64,000 bases of DNA. Source: JBBPYC01 sp038200275. Its GTDB lineage: Bacteria; Pseudomonadota; Gammaproteobacteria; Burkholderiales; Burkholderiaceae_C. Under the pieces are notes generated by a model. That model saw only the letters and a program-made list of their open reading frames with translations. It had not been told where the DNA came from and made no database searches. The stretch is from positions 1 to 64,000 of the forward strand of contig JBBPYC010000086.1 in the NCBI GenBank assembly GCA_038200275.1, given 5' to 3'. Positions 34,103-46,250 of this stretch are shown here, piece after piece (the stretch's first letter is position 1; every line of letters begins with the position of its first letter). The translations under genes were made by a program, and so were the position numbers.

Positions 34103-35098
34103 TTATGCCGATTTCTTGCCCAAATCGGCTTCCAATGCGTCGATGAACAGCGCCGCCACATCGCAGCCGGTTTGGTCAAAGATTTCTTGAAAGCACGTTG
34201 GGCTGGTCACGTTGATCTCGGTTAGGCAGTCCCCGATCACGTCGATGCCGACCAGCAACAGGCCGCGCTCGTACAGCAGGGGCCCGAGCCGCTCGGCGAT
34301 CTCCCGGTCCCGCGCTGACAGCGCCTGCGCAACCCCTTTGCCGCCGGCTGCCAGGTTGCCGCGCACTTCGCCTTTTTGCGGAATGCGCGCCAGGCAATAC
34401 GGCACCGGCTGGCCCGCGATCAGCAAGATGCGCTTGTCGCCTTCTGCGATCTCAGGCAGGAATTTCTGCACCATCAGGGTCTCGGCCCCATCGCGGTTCA
34501 GCGTCTCGATGATGCTGCCCAGGTTCAGGCCGTCCTGCTTGACGCGGAAGATGCCCTGGCCGCCCATGCCGTCGAGGGGTTTGAGGATGATGTCCTGGTG
34601 TTCGACGAAGAAGCGCCGTGCGTCGCTGGCGTCGCGTGTGACCAGCGTCGGACCGATGAGTTCAGGGAACTCGAGGATCGAGAGTTTTTCCGGATGGTTG
34701 CGCACCGCGGCCGGGTCGTTGAACACGCGTGCGCCTTCGCGCTCGGCCTGCTCCAGCAGGTGCGTCGCGTAGATGTACTGCGCATCGAATGGCGGGTCTT
34801 TTCTCATCAGCACGGCGTCGAATTCGCAGACGTTCTGCGCACGCGTGCCGTCGCTGCCCTGGGGCCGTTCGTTGAATTGCTGCTGCGCGGTGCGAAACCA
34901 GCTGTCGCTCTGCTCGCCGGTCAGCAGGATGTCGCGCACGTGCGCCATCACATGAAAGCCGCTCTGCCAGGACAGGTCTTGCGGCTCGCAGGCCGACAGC
35001 GTGTGGCCACGGCGCTGCAGCTCCCGCATCATCGCGAACGTGGTGTCCTTGTAGATCTTGAACGATTCGAGCGGGTCGGCAATGAAGAGGAAATGCAT
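34103..35098 (-). CDS. gshB: Glutathione synthetase
   Basis: 331 residues from ATG 35098. It joins gamma-glutamylcysteine and glycine using ATP. MHFLFIADPLESFKIYKDTTFAMM is the typical start; KPLDGMGGQGIFRV is the ATP-grasp glycine loop, followed by MVQKFLPEIAEGDKRILLI and DVIGDCLTEINVTSPT. The gene is divergent from the membrane-protein gene at 35253 and lies about 4 kb from gshA. Confidence 0.97.
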   Translation of the reverse strand: MHFLFIADPLESFKIYKDTTFAMMRELQRRGHTLSACEPQDLSWQSGFHVMAHVRDILLTGEQSDSWFRTAQQQFNERPQGSDGTRAQNVCEFDAVLMRKDPPFDAQYIYATHLLEQAEREGARVFNDPAAVRNHPEKLSILEFPELIGPTLVTRDASDARRFFVEHQDIILKPLDGMGGQGIFRVKQDGLNLGSIIETLNRDGAETLMVQKFLPEIAEGDKRILLIAGQPVPYCLARIPQKGEVRGNLAAGGKGVAQALSARDREIAERLGPLLYERGLLLVGIDVIGDCLTEINVTSPTCFQEIFDQTGCDVAALFIDALEADLGKKSA

Positions 35099-35252
35099 CG
35101 CGAGATTGGGAAAATGGGGGATACGGCCGGGAAAGATTCGATTCGAGGAATGCACAGCATTTTCAGCCGGCTGCGGGCGACTTGTCCACGCGGCGGCCAT
35201 CGATTGGCCTGCGGGCGGCGTGCGCAGGCGGCTGTCACTACCATTCCTCCAG

Positions 35253-36647
35253 ATGAATACGGCAGTGACAGCACGCAAGCAAAGTTCGGTGGACCCGGCC
35301 GCAGCAACGACGATAGCGCTTCCCGCGCTGCCGAGCCGGCTGCGCGGCTGGCTTTTGCTGCTCGCCCTCTGCGCACTGGTCGGCGCACTTGTTTCTTTTG
35401 CATCCAACCGCACGGCCAGCTACGACGACCGGCTGGTGGATCTGCGCGCGCGCCAGACGCTCAGGCCCGATGTGTACCGGGCGACCGGCGCCATGCCTGC
35501 GCTGCAAGCTGTGTTGCTCGATGCGGCGGCCGATCGGGAACTCGCCTTCAAGATGGGGCTGACCCTGGACAAGTACGGTGATCCCGCGCGCACGGTGCTG
35601 GAAGCGTTCGGCGCTGAGGCACCACTGCAGGCGCTGCTGCGCCAGTTCGGCGAAGGGATCGTGCCGGTGATCTTCTACTTCATGGACCACGACGTGGTCA
35701 CGCTGCGCGCCGGCTACGAGCTGAGCCGCCTGGGGCGCACATTGCAGACGCAGGCGAGCGCGATGTTCGGGGACAGCAAAAACAACGACAAGGCGAAGAA
35801 GGACCAGGAAAAAACTGCATCCAGTCTGCCTGCGGCACCCCGAGCACCTGCACCCGCACCCGCACCCGCACCCGACCCTGTACCGCCCGAATACAGCCCG
35901 CTCACGCGCGGCCGCTATGCAATCGATCAGATCGCGACCAGCGGCCACCAGTTCCTCGCGCAGTTCGCGGTCGACAGCGCGGGCATCGCGCACTGGAACC
36001 AGACCGACCGGGTGCTGAAATCGGTGGAAGACTTCCTGTTCGGCGGCATCCGCAATCTGGAAACAAAGTACGACGTCGCCGCACCGATCGGTCTGGGCGA
36101 TGTGGCCAGCGCGGGCGTGGACGTGCTGACGGTGTTCGGTTTTCTCAAAGCCTGGAAGCTGCTGCGCGCCTCCAGCGCATCCGAGAAGGTTGCGCAACAG
36201 GCCGCCTTGTCCGAATACCGCGCGGTGCTGGGCCAGCGCGTGATCGCCGGCAGCAGCCGCGTAGGTCGCGCCGCGCTCAAGTTCGGTGCAGTGGCCGGCA
36301 CGACCTATCTGGTGGCGCGCCACCCCGGCCTGCTGACCAGCCTGTTCGTCGAAGCAGGCGGCTGGCTCGGGTTGCCGGCATGGGCTGCGGCCGCCACCGG
36401 CTGGTGGCTTATTGCGTTCGTGCTGTCGACGCTGCTCATGCCGTTGGTGGCCGGCTTGGTGATGTTGGCTCCGCTTCTGACCCGACTCGTTGCAACCGCT
36501 CGCTGGCTGATCGGCCTGGATCGCTGGCACGATGCCCGCGCAACGCCTGCACCTGCGACGGCGCTGCAACTCGCCAGAACCAATCCAGAAGTCTCGGCAC
36601 CACGCACTCCATTTCTGACAAGTCAGGGCATCAACCGCGATCTCTGA
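35253..36647 (+). CDS. Membrane protein of unknown function
   Basis: 464 residues from ATG 35253. A signal-anchor helix (LRGWLLLLALCALVGALVSF, about residues 31-50) is followed by a large extracytoplasmic part. A Pro/Ala linker near residue 200 is encoded by four exact CACCCG repeats (35851-35874). After AHWNQTDRVLKSVEDFLFGG, two or three hydrophobic helices lie between about 350 and 435 (GWWLIAFVLSTLLMPLVAGLVML). I recognise no family. It stands alone between gshB and kup. Confidence 0.65.
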   Translation: MNTAVTARKQSSVDPAAATTIALPALPSRLRGWLLLLALCALVGALVSFASNRTASYDDRLVDLRARQTLRPDVYRATGAMPALQAVLLDAAADRELAFKMGLTLDKYGDPARTVLEAFGAEAPLQALLRQFGEGIVPVIFYFMDHDVVTLRAGYELSRLGRTLQTQASAMFGDSKNNDKAKKDQEKTASSLPAAPRAPAPAPAPAPDPVPPEYSPLTRGRYAIDQIATSGHQFLAQFAVDSAGIAHWNQTDRVLKSVEDFLFGGIRNLETKYDVAAPIGLGDVASAGVDVLTVFGFLKAWKLLRASSASEKVAQQAALSEYRAVLGQRVIAGSSRVGRAALKFGAVAGTTYLVARHPGLLTSLFVEAGGWLGLPAWAAAATGWWLIAFVLSTLLMPLVAGLVMLAPLLTRLVATARWLIGLDRWHDARATPAPATALQLARTNPEVSAPRTPFLTSQGINRDL

Positions 36648-36797
36648 CTGCTGCCCGCGCAACCCAGTCAAGCCGGGGAAAGGCCGGTGCTGTGGAAGCC
36701 AAGTTCAGTTGGAAGCGACCTCAGCCTGCAGAAAGGCAAGCGCTAAGAAGAGCAAGCGAAGCCTGGGTTGGCGCTGCATCTTCCAGCAGGGACCGTG

Positions 36798-36883
36798 GAG
36801 CCCGCTACGCCAGGCCGCAGGTGCCCCCCCGTCGGGGATTAGACGAAAAGCCAACCGCAGGCAGCGTTGCACTGGGGGCGAGC
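36798..36883 (+). repeat. Dispersed intergenic repeat, copy C
   Basis: GAGCCCGCTACGCCAGGC, then CCCCCCCGTCGGGG, then AAGCCAACCGCAGGCAGCG and GGGGGCGAGC follow the block order of copies A, B and D but with more changes. It lies between the convergent ends of the membrane-protein gene and kup, where a stem-loop might assist termination. Confidence 0.6.
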
Positions 36884-36904
36884 CAGGTCCTGCCTGGGGA
36901 CGAG

Positions 36905-38773
36905 CTAGATCTCGACTTTCGAGCCCAGCTCCACCACCGCGTTGCTCGGCAACTGCAGAAACTCGGCCGCTGCGCCTGCGTTGTGGTGCATATGCGCAAA
37001 CAGCTTCTCGCGCCACGGCGCCATGCCGGTGCCGATCGTCGGCACCACGATGTCGCGCGACAGGAAATAGCTGGTCGTCATCGGGTCCAGCTTGAAGCCG
37101 CGGTTGCTGATCAGGTCCAGCGCCTTCGGGATGTCGATATGGTTCTTGAAGCCGTAATGCAGCACGATCTGCCAGCAGTCGTGCTCGAGCGATTCGATCT
37201 CGACGCGCTTGTCCATGCCGACCCAGGGCACTTCGTGGCTTTTCACGGTGACGAAGAAGTTCTTCGCATGCAGCACCTTGTTGTGCTTCAAGTTGTGCAA
37301 CATGGCGTTCGGCACCATCCCGCTCTCGGTCGTCATGAACACCGCGGCGCCGTCCACGCGCGCCGGAGGCGACGTGAAGACGCCATCGAGGAACGGGCGG
37401 AGCTCGATCGAATCCTCGTGCAGCTTTTGCGCGATGAGTTCCCGCCCGTCCTTCCAAGTCACCATCAGCACGAAGACCGCGCCGCCGATCATGAGCGGGA
37501 ACCAGCCGCCGCCGAACAGCTTGAGCAGGTTCGATGCGAAGAACGCGAAGTCGACCACGAAGAAGATCGAAGTCGCTGCGATGCACAGCCACAGCGGGTA
37601 CTTCCAGCTATAGCGGATCACGAAAAACGTCAGGATCGTGGTGATCAGCATGTCGGTCGTCACCGCCACGCCGTACGCGGCCGCCAGATTGGTGGACGAC
37701 TTGAACATCACCACCGCAAGCACAATCGCCACGAACAGCGCCCAGTTCACGAGCGGCAGATACACCTGGCCCGTGTCCTTCACGCTGGTGTGCTCGATGC
37801 GCAGCCGCGGCAGGTAGCCGAGCTGGATCACCTGCTTGGTCACGCTGAACGCACCGGAGATCAATGCCTGCGACGCGATCACGGTCGCAATCGTCGCGAG
37901 CACGACCATCGGGATCACCGCCCACTGCGGCACCATCATGAAAAACGGGTTCTTTACCGCGTCGGGCTGCGCAAGCAGCAACGCGCCCTGGCCGAAGTAA
38001 TTCAGCGTCAGCGCCGGCATCGCAACCGAAAACCACGCGAGCCGGATCGGCTTCTTTCCGAAATGGCCCATATCCGCGTAGAGCGCCTCGGCGCCGGTCA
38101 CGCAAAGCACCACCGCGCCGAGGATGATGAAAGTCACGGACGGCTGCAGCCAGATGAAGCGCAGCGCGTGGTGCGGCGAGAGCGCCCAGAGGATCTCGGG
38201 ATGCCCCGCGATGTGCCAGACACCGAGCGCCGCGATGGTGGTGAACCAGACCAGCATGAGCGGGCCGAAGAATTTGCCGATGCCCGCGGTGCCGTGCTTT
38301 TGCAGCACGAACAGGCCGAACAAAATCAGCACCGTAAGAGGAATCACGTATTCCTTGAACGCCGACGAGACGATCTCGAGGCCTTCCACCGCCGACAGCA
38401 CCGAGATCGCCGGCGTGATCACGCCGTCGCCGTAGAACAGGCAGGTGCCGAAGATGCCGACCAGCAGCAGCACGCCGCGCAGCTTTGGCCTGTCCTTGAC
38501 CGACTGCGACGCGAGCGCAAGCATCGCAACCAGCCCGCCCTCGCCATGGTTGTCGGCCCGCAGCACCAGCACCACGTACTTGATCGAGACGATGATGGTG
38601 AGCGTCCAGAACACGATCGACAGCACGCCGTAGACGTTGTCGATCGTGAACGGCACGTGGCCGGAGCCGAACACTTCCTTGATCGCATAGAGCACGCTGG
38701 TGCCGATGTCGCCGTAGACGACGCCGATCGCGCCGAGCGTCAGCGCGGCGACCGAGGATTTGGTTTTTTGCAC
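36905..38773 (-). CDS. kup: Low-affinity potassium transporter Kup
   Basis: 622 residues from a GTG. Twelve hydrophobic helices in the first 430 residues and a C-terminal cytoplasmic domain. LTLGAIGVVYGDIGTSVLYA is the family signature near the N-terminus, with FYGDGVITPAISVLSAVEGL and YFGQGALLL following. Kup imports K+ with protons. It lies about 150 bases after gshA on the same strand; K+ balance and glutathione are physiologically linked, but co-regulation is not shown. Confidence 0.96.
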   Translation of the reverse strand: MQKTKSSVAALTLGAIGVVYGDIGTSVLYAIKEVFGSGHVPFTIDNVYGVLSIVFWTLTIIVSIKYVVLVLRADNHGEGGLVAMLALASQSVKDRPKLRGVLLLVGIFGTCLFYGDGVITPAISVLSAVEGLEIVSSAFKEYVIPLTVLILFGLFVLQKHGTAGIGKFFGPLMLVWFTTIAALGVWHIAGHPEILWALSPHHALRFIWLQPSVTFIILGAVVLCVTGAEALYADMGHFGKKPIRLAWFSVAMPALTLNYFGQGALLLAQPDAVKNPFFMMVPQWAVIPMVVLATIATVIASQALISGAFSVTKQVIQLGYLPRLRIEHTSVKDTGQVYLPLVNWALFVAIVLAVVMFKSSTNLAAAYGVAVTTDMLITTILTFFVIRYSWKYPLWLCIAATSIFFVVDFAFFASNLLKLFGGGWFPLMIGGAVFVLMVTWKDGRELIAQKLHEDSIELRPFLDGVFTSPPARVDGAAVFMTTESGMVPNAMLHNLKHNKVLHAKNFFVTVKSHEVPWVGMDKRVEIESLEHDCWQIVLHYGFKNHIDIPKALDLISNRGFKLDPMTTSYFLSRDIVVPTIGTGMAPWREKLFAHMHHNAGAAAEFLQLPSNAVVELGSKVEI

Positions 38774-38924
38774 AGCTGGGGAATCGTCAGGGCTGGCAGG
38801 CCGGCAAGGTGACGACGAAATGGAAGGCCAAAGTACACCGATGCATTAAACGGCAACACAAGCCGCGCAACGATGGCAAAAAGCCACACACCATGGTCTC
38901 GGCTGCGACGCCGAGCGGCCGCGT

Positions 38925-40202
38925 TCAGTCGTAGACCTCGGCCTCCGGATCGGTTGCTTCGAGTTCGTAGCTCGCTGCCACCATCGCCAGCCGGCCGACC
39001 ACGCCGTACATGTAGAAGCGGTTCGGCGCGCTGGCACCGGGTTTGGCGCCCGGCTGCGGCAACCGCGTGCTTTCGGCAAAACCGAGCGGCACATAGCGGG
39101 CGCCCGGCGCGCTCAAGTTCTCATCGGTGCCGCGTTCGGCGTTGATGCGGTAAAAACCCCCCACCACATAACGGTCCATCAAGTAGACCACCGGCTCGGC
39201 GACCGAGTCGTGGATGCGCTCGTTGGTGAGCACGCCTTCCTGGATGATGATGTCGCTGGTGCCCTTGCCGGACGCCGCGAAACCGCGCCGCAGCCCTTCC
39301 AGGTCTTTGGCGTCGCGCACCGTGGCAATGCCCAAGCCGTGGCCGCCGTTGTCGGCCTTCACCACGACGAACGGCTTTTCGTTGATGCCGTATTCCTTGT
39401 ACTTGCGCCGCACCTTGGTCAGCAGCGCGTCCACCGGGCCGCGCAATGCTTCAAGCCCCGCATCGGTCTGCGTGTCGACGTCGGTGCATTGGTCAAACAC
39501 CGGATTGATCAGCCATGGGTCAATCCCCAACAGCTTGCCAAACCGCTTGGCCAACTCCTCATACATCTCGAAGTGCTTGCTCTTGCGGCGCACCGACCAA
39601 CCGGCTTGCAGGGGCGGCAACAGGTATTGCTCGTGCAACTCTTCCAGGATGCCTGGCGGGCCAGCCGACAGATCGTTGTTCAGCAGGATCGCGCACGGAT
39701 CGAAGTGCTTCAAGCCGAGCCGGCGTTTGCTACGCACGATCGGCTCGAACAAGATGGGTTCTTCGCCTGGCACGCTCATGGGCGTGGGCTCTTTCAGATC
39801 GGGGTCGAGCGAGCCGACCCGCACGTTCAGCCCAGCCATATGAAAGATGCGCTTCAACTGAGCGACGTTGCTCAAGTAAAACCTGCTGTTCGTGTGGCTT
39901 TGCGGAATCAGCAGAAGATTGCGCGCTTCAGGGCAGATCTTCTCAATGGCGGCCATCGCGGCCTGCACCGCCAGCGGCAGCATTTCCAGCGTCAGGTTTT
40001 GCCAGCTGCTCGGGTAGAAGTCGGTGTCTACCGGCGCGAGCTTGAAGCCGGCGTTTCGGATGTCGACCGCGCTGTAGAACGGCGGCGTGTGTTCCATCCA
40101 TTCAAGCCGGAACCAGCGTTCGATCGCCGGCATCGATTCGAGCACACGCTGCTCAAGCTCATTGATCGGGCCAGTCAGTGCAGTGATGAGATGGGGAACC
40201 AA
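38925..40202 (-). CDS. gshA: Glutamate-cysteine ligase, proteobacterial TIGR02049 type
   Basis: 425 residues beginning at a TTG (MVPHLITALTGPINELEQ), the conserved start; no in-frame ATG lies upstream within the visible leader. It forms gamma-glutamylcysteine. WFRLEWMEHTPPFYSAVDIRNAGFKLAPVDT in shortened form (FRLEWMEHTPPFYSAVD), LLIPQSHTNSRFY, VVVKADNGGHGLGIATV and the MDRYVVGGFYRIN segment are diagnostic of this class, which is unrelated in sequence to E. coli GshA. Confidence 0.93.
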   Translation of the reverse strand: MVPHLITALTGPINELEQRVLESMPAIERWFRLEWMEHTPPFYSAVDIRNAGFKLAPVDTDFYPSSWQNLTLEMLPLAVQAAMAAIEKICPEARNLLLIPQSHTNSRFYLSNVAQLKRIFHMAGLNVRVGSLDPDLKEPTPMSVPGEEPILFEPIVRSKRRLGLKHFDPCAILLNNDLSAGPPGILEELHEQYLLPPLQAGWSVRRKSKHFEMYEELAKRFGKLLGIDPWLINPVFDQCTDVDTQTDAGLEALRGPVDALLTKVRRKYKEYGINEKPFVVVKADNGGHGLGIATVRDAKDLEGLRRGFAASGKGTSDIIIQEGVLTNERIHDSVAEPVVYLMDRYVVGGFYRINAERGTDENLSAPGARYVPLGFAESTRLPQPGAKPGASAPNRFYMYGVVGRLAMVAASYELEATDPEAEVYD

Positions 40203-40340
40203 GGAGCAAAGCCTCGTTTTGAGATGGATGGAAACATTTTAAGACGCCATCGGGGACAGAACAATCAACTGTTATAGCAAGCCTTAGGCCTGTTGCTCGC
40301 TCGACCTATGCAGGCAGCGCGCCGCCGCGCGATGGCCGGC

Positions 40341-41621
40341 TCAGCCGCGTGACTCACCCTGGCCAAGCACCACCCACTTCAGCGATGTGAGCCCTTCCAC
40401 GCCGACCGGCCCGCGCGCATGGAACTTGTCGGTGCTGATGCCGATCTCGGCCCCCAGGCCGTACTCGAAGCCGTCAGCAAAGCGCGTGCTTGCGTTCACC
40501 ATCACGCTGGCCGAATCGACTTCGCGCAGAAAGCGCTGTGCATGCATGTGGTCGCTGGTCAGGATCGCATCGGTGTGGTGGCTCGAATAACGATTGATGT
40601 GCGCAATCGCCTCATCGACGCCTTCGACCACCTTGATGCTGATGATGGGCGCCAGGTATTCTTCGGCCCAGTCGGCTTCGGTCGCGGGCTGCAGCAACGC
40701 GCCCTGCATGCCTTCGAGCAGCGCCAGCGACTCGGTGCAGCCGCGCATCTCGACGCCTTTGGCTGCATAGATCGCGCCGATGCGCGGCAGAAACTCAGGC
40801 GCCACGGCACGCGCGACCAGCAGGCTTTCCGCCGCGTTGCACGGGCTGTACTTCTGGGTCTTTGCGTTGTCTGCCACACGCAGCGCCATCTCGATGTCGC
40901 ACGGCGCATCGACGTAGACATGGCAGTTGCCGTCGAGGTGCTTGATCACCGGCACGCGTGCATCGCGCGAAACGCGTTCGATCAGCCCTTTGCCACCGCG
41001 CGGGATGATCAGGTCGACGAACTCCGGCATGGCAATCAGCCGGCCGACGGCGGCGCGGTCGGTGGTCTGCACCAGTTGCACAGCGTCCGGCGGCAGGCCA
41101 GCCTCGGTCAGTGCATCGGCCACCAGTGCCGCCAGCGCGCGGTTCGATTCAATCGCTTCCGAGCCGCCGCGCAGGATGCACGCGTTGCCGCTCTTGATCG
41201 CCAGGCTGGCAGCCTCGATCGTCACGTTCGGGCGGCTCTCGTAGATCATGCCGAACACGCCGATCGGCACACGCATCTGGCCCACGCGAATGCCGCTGGG
41301 CTGCTGCCGGAGCGCGGTGATCTCACCGATGATGTCCGGCATCGCGGCAAGCTGCTCGCAGCCCTCGGCGCAGGTGTGGATCGCCTTGGCGTCGAGCTTC
41401 AGGCGGTCGAGCAACGGCGCGGCGAGGTCGGCTGCAGCGGCCCGCTCCAAGTCCAACGCGTTCGCTGCCTGGAGTGCCGGAATGCCTTCACGCAAGCGCC
41501 TTGCGAGTACGCGCAGCGCTTTGTTTTTTGTAGCAGTATCGGCACGTGCAATCAGCGCGCTGGCTGCTTTTGCCTGAATGCCTAGTGCGTCGACGTGCGC
41601 TTGTGGGTTGAACGCGTTCAT
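40341..41621 (-). CDS. proA: Glutamate-5-semialdehyde dehydrogenase (gamma-glutamyl phosphate reductase)
   Basis: 426 residues from ATG 41621, overlapping the holA stop by four bases. It reduces gamma-glutamyl phosphate in proline synthesis. GVFGMIYESRPNVTIEAASL, the FVDLIIPRGGKGLI segment, HLDGNCHVYVD, the catalytic Cys in KYSPCNAAESLLV, and VNASTRFADGFEYGLGAEIGIS are diagnostic. proB is not nearby. Confidence 0.97.
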   Translation of the reverse strand: MNAFNPQAHVDALGIQAKAASALIARADTATKNKALRVLARRLREGIPALQAANALDLERAAAADLAAPLLDRLKLDAKAIHTCAEGCEQLAAMPDIIGEITALRQQPSGIRVGQMRVPIGVFGMIYESRPNVTIEAASLAIKSGNACILRGGSEAIESNRALAALVADALTEAGLPPDAVQLVQTTDRAAVGRLIAMPEFVDLIIPRGGKGLIERVSRDARVPVIKHLDGNCHVYVDAPCDIEMALRVADNAKTQKYSPCNAAESLLVARAVAPEFLPRIGAIYAAKGVEMRGCTESLALLEGMQGALLQPATEADWAEEYLAPIISIKVVEGVDEAIAHINRYSSHHTDAILTSDHMHAQRFLREVDSASVMVNASTRFADGFEYGLGAEIGISTDKFHARGPVGVEGLTSLKWVVLGQGESRG

Positions 41622-42730
41622 GCAGGCATTTTGCCGGCTGCCGACCGCACACGCGGATGCACCCCGCGCGGCGGCGCAGCACAGGCGATGCACAACTGCA
41701 TCGCGAGCCGGTGCAGCGCAGCCCACGCCTCGGTGGGCCAGCCAGGCACCCGCAGTCCTTTGACGATGCCGTCGACGTGATGCGCCGCCAGCAGCAGCTG
41801 GGCCAGCGTGTCGGCCGACAATCGCGGCAGCACGCGCTCGAACAGTTGTTCGCGGGCGCCCCAGATGCGACTTTCTCGCAGCGCTAGCGGCATCGGCTGG
41901 CCCGCCTGCAGTGCGTCGTGCACCCGTTTCAGGGATCGGATTTCTTCCGCCAGCGCGTAATGCACGGGCACCGCCGCCACGCCTTCTGCGGCCAGCCCAT
42001 CGAGCATCCGCATCGCGCGCTGGGCCTGGCCCGCCAGCACCACCTCTGGCAGTTTGAACACATGAAACCGCGCCACATCCAGCACCGCCTGCTCGACCTG
42101 TTCGTAAGACAGCTCACCCGCCGGATGCAGCAGACCGAGCTTTTGCACCTCCTGATGTGCGGCCAGCAGGTTGCCTTCGACCCGATCGGCAAAGAACTGC
42201 AACGTGCGCTGGCCGGCCTCGCCCGGTGCAACGCGCTGTTGCTGGCGCGCGAGCCGCTGGGCGATCCAGCCCGGCAACGCGGCCCGCTCGACCGCATCGA
42301 TCTGCACCACCGCACCCGCACGCTCCAGCGCACCGAACCAGCCGCCGGAACGGGTCGCGCGGTCCAGCCGCGGCAGCAGCACGAGGCCGAGCGTTGCGCC
42401 GTCGGACGACTCGCCGAGCTGCTCGGCAATCTGCTGCAGCGCCTTGGCTCCATCGACCCCCGGCTTGCCTGACGGGATCTGCACTTCGATCAATTGCCGC
42501 TCGGCAAACAGGCTTTGTGACCCGAGCGCGCCGAGCACCGCGCTCCAGTTGTAGCGCGCGCCGGCCACGGTGAACACGCGCCGCTCGGCGAACCCCTGCG
42601 CCCGCGCTGCAGCGCGCAGGGCAGTTGCTGCCTCTTGCACCAGCAGCGGCTCGTCGCCGTGGAATGTGTAGAGCGGCCGCAGCGCGTTGCGGCTGAGGTG
42701 GGCTTCGAGTTGGGTGGCAGCGATTTGCAT
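41618..42730 (-). CDS. holA: DNA polymerase III subunit delta
   Basis: 370 residues from ATG 42730 (MQIAATQLEAHL); an upstream TTG would add four residues. The delta subunit opens the beta clamp in the clamp loader. RPLYTFHGDEPLLVQEA and the three-domain clamp-loader layout, with YEQVEQAVLDVARFHVFKL in the middle domain, support the call. The C-terminal 20 residues are rich in Ala, Pro and Arg. The order leuS-lptE-holA-proA is usual in beta-proteobacteria. Confidence 0.92.
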   Translation of the reverse strand: MQIAATQLEAHLSRNALRPLYTFHGDEPLLVQEAATALRAAARAQGFAERRVFTVAGARYNWSAVLGALGSQSLFAERQLIEVQIPSGKPGVDGAKALQQIAEQLGESSDGATLGLVLLPRLDRATRSGGWFGALERAGAVVQIDAVERAALPGWIAQRLARQQQRVAPGEAGQRTLQFFADRVEGNLLAAHQEVQKLGLLHPAGELSYEQVEQAVLDVARFHVFKLPEVVLAGQAQRAMRMLDGLAAEGVAAVPVHYALAEEIRSLKRVHDALQAGQPMPLALRESRIWGAREQLFERVLPRLSADTLAQLLLAAHHVDGIVKGLRVPGWPTEAWAALHRLAMQLCIACAAPPRGVHPRVRSAAGKMPA

Positions 42731-42883
42731 GAGGCGGTTCAATCCTGGACAGCACGTAGATCAACACCCATCACCGCACCGAACATTGGCGAGATCGCAC
42801 CGCGATCACAGCCGCTGCGTTTGCACGCCGTGCCCCAGGCACTCCGGCCTCTCGAGACGTTCAACTTTTTACTTCCTGCTGAG

Positions 42884-43416
42884 CTACAACCGCACGGCCG
42901 CCAGCTGCCGCAGCACTTGCTGCACCACATCGGACTGCATGTCGCGATACACCAGCGAATCCTTTTGCTCGCTTGCGAGCGCCGTGGTTTCACTGAAAGA
43001 CACGTCGCGCTGCTGCAGGATTTCAGTATCAGGGATCAGTTCCTTTCCGGCCGGCGTGCGCAGCCGGAAGCGAAAGCGCACGCGCAACTGGAATTCGCGC
43101 ACCTGTCCGGCCGCGGTCAGACCGACCACAGTGCGTTCGCGCTGGTCCTGCAGACTCTCCAGCACGACTTGCGCTTTGGGTGCTTCCTTCGCATCGCGGA
43201 TGACACGCAGCTTGTCATTGCTGGCAAGTTGTCGGCGCAGTTCGTTGCCGAGGCCGGACGCATCGGGGATCATGATGTAGATGGAATCGAACGCGAACGT
43301 CTGTGCGCCGCGCAGCCTAAAGCCGCAGCCGGTCAGCAGCGTGGCGGCACCAACCGCACCGGCTGCAGAAATCAGCCAGTGCCGGCGTGTGGGGATCAGG
43401 GTCATCGACGATTTCC

Positions 43417-43420
<4 letters not shown>
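42884..43420 (-). CDS. lptE: LPS assembly lipoprotein LptE
   Basis: 178 residues, the start overlapping the leuS stop by four bases. A lipobox TLLTGC puts the lipidated Cys at 32. GCGFRLRGAQTFAFDSIYI is the usual opening of the mature protein, and the C-terminal YRDMQSDVVQQVLRQLAAV is the family's closing helix. LptE plugs the LptD barrel in the outer membrane. An RR pair precedes the hydrophobic stretch of the signal. Confidence 0.92.
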
Positions 43421-46095
<2,675 letters not shown>

Positions 46096-46232
46096 GGGAT
46101 TCGAGCGCGGTGGTGGCCGGCAATTTTAGGTGGCGACCAGTTCGCTGGGTAGCCGTTCAAGCAGCGCGGGTCCGGTCCTCGGACGAACCATGCCGGCTTC
46201 AGGGCCAGCGACGCAATCAACAGGAAGGCAGC

Positions 46233-46250
46233 GACCGCGCCTGCGCGGTC
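46233..46250 (-). terminator. Hairpin at the dapB stop
   Basis: GACCGCG and CGCGGTC form a perfect seven-base stem around CCTG, touching the dapB stop codon. The following minus-strand sequence is pyrimidine-rich but has no clean U run, so termination strength is uncertain. Confidence 0.4.

Noticed and set aside
36380..38812. An 810-residue open frame antisense to kup
   Set aside because: It is rich in Arg, His and Asp with no domain, a typical mirror of a high-GC gene; kup on the other strand is unmistakable.
41513..41560. AT-rich stretch in proA similar to the repeats in leuS and mtnN
   Set aside because: The encoded residues (TATKNKAL) are the normal conserved ProA sequence, so no insertion is needed to explain it.
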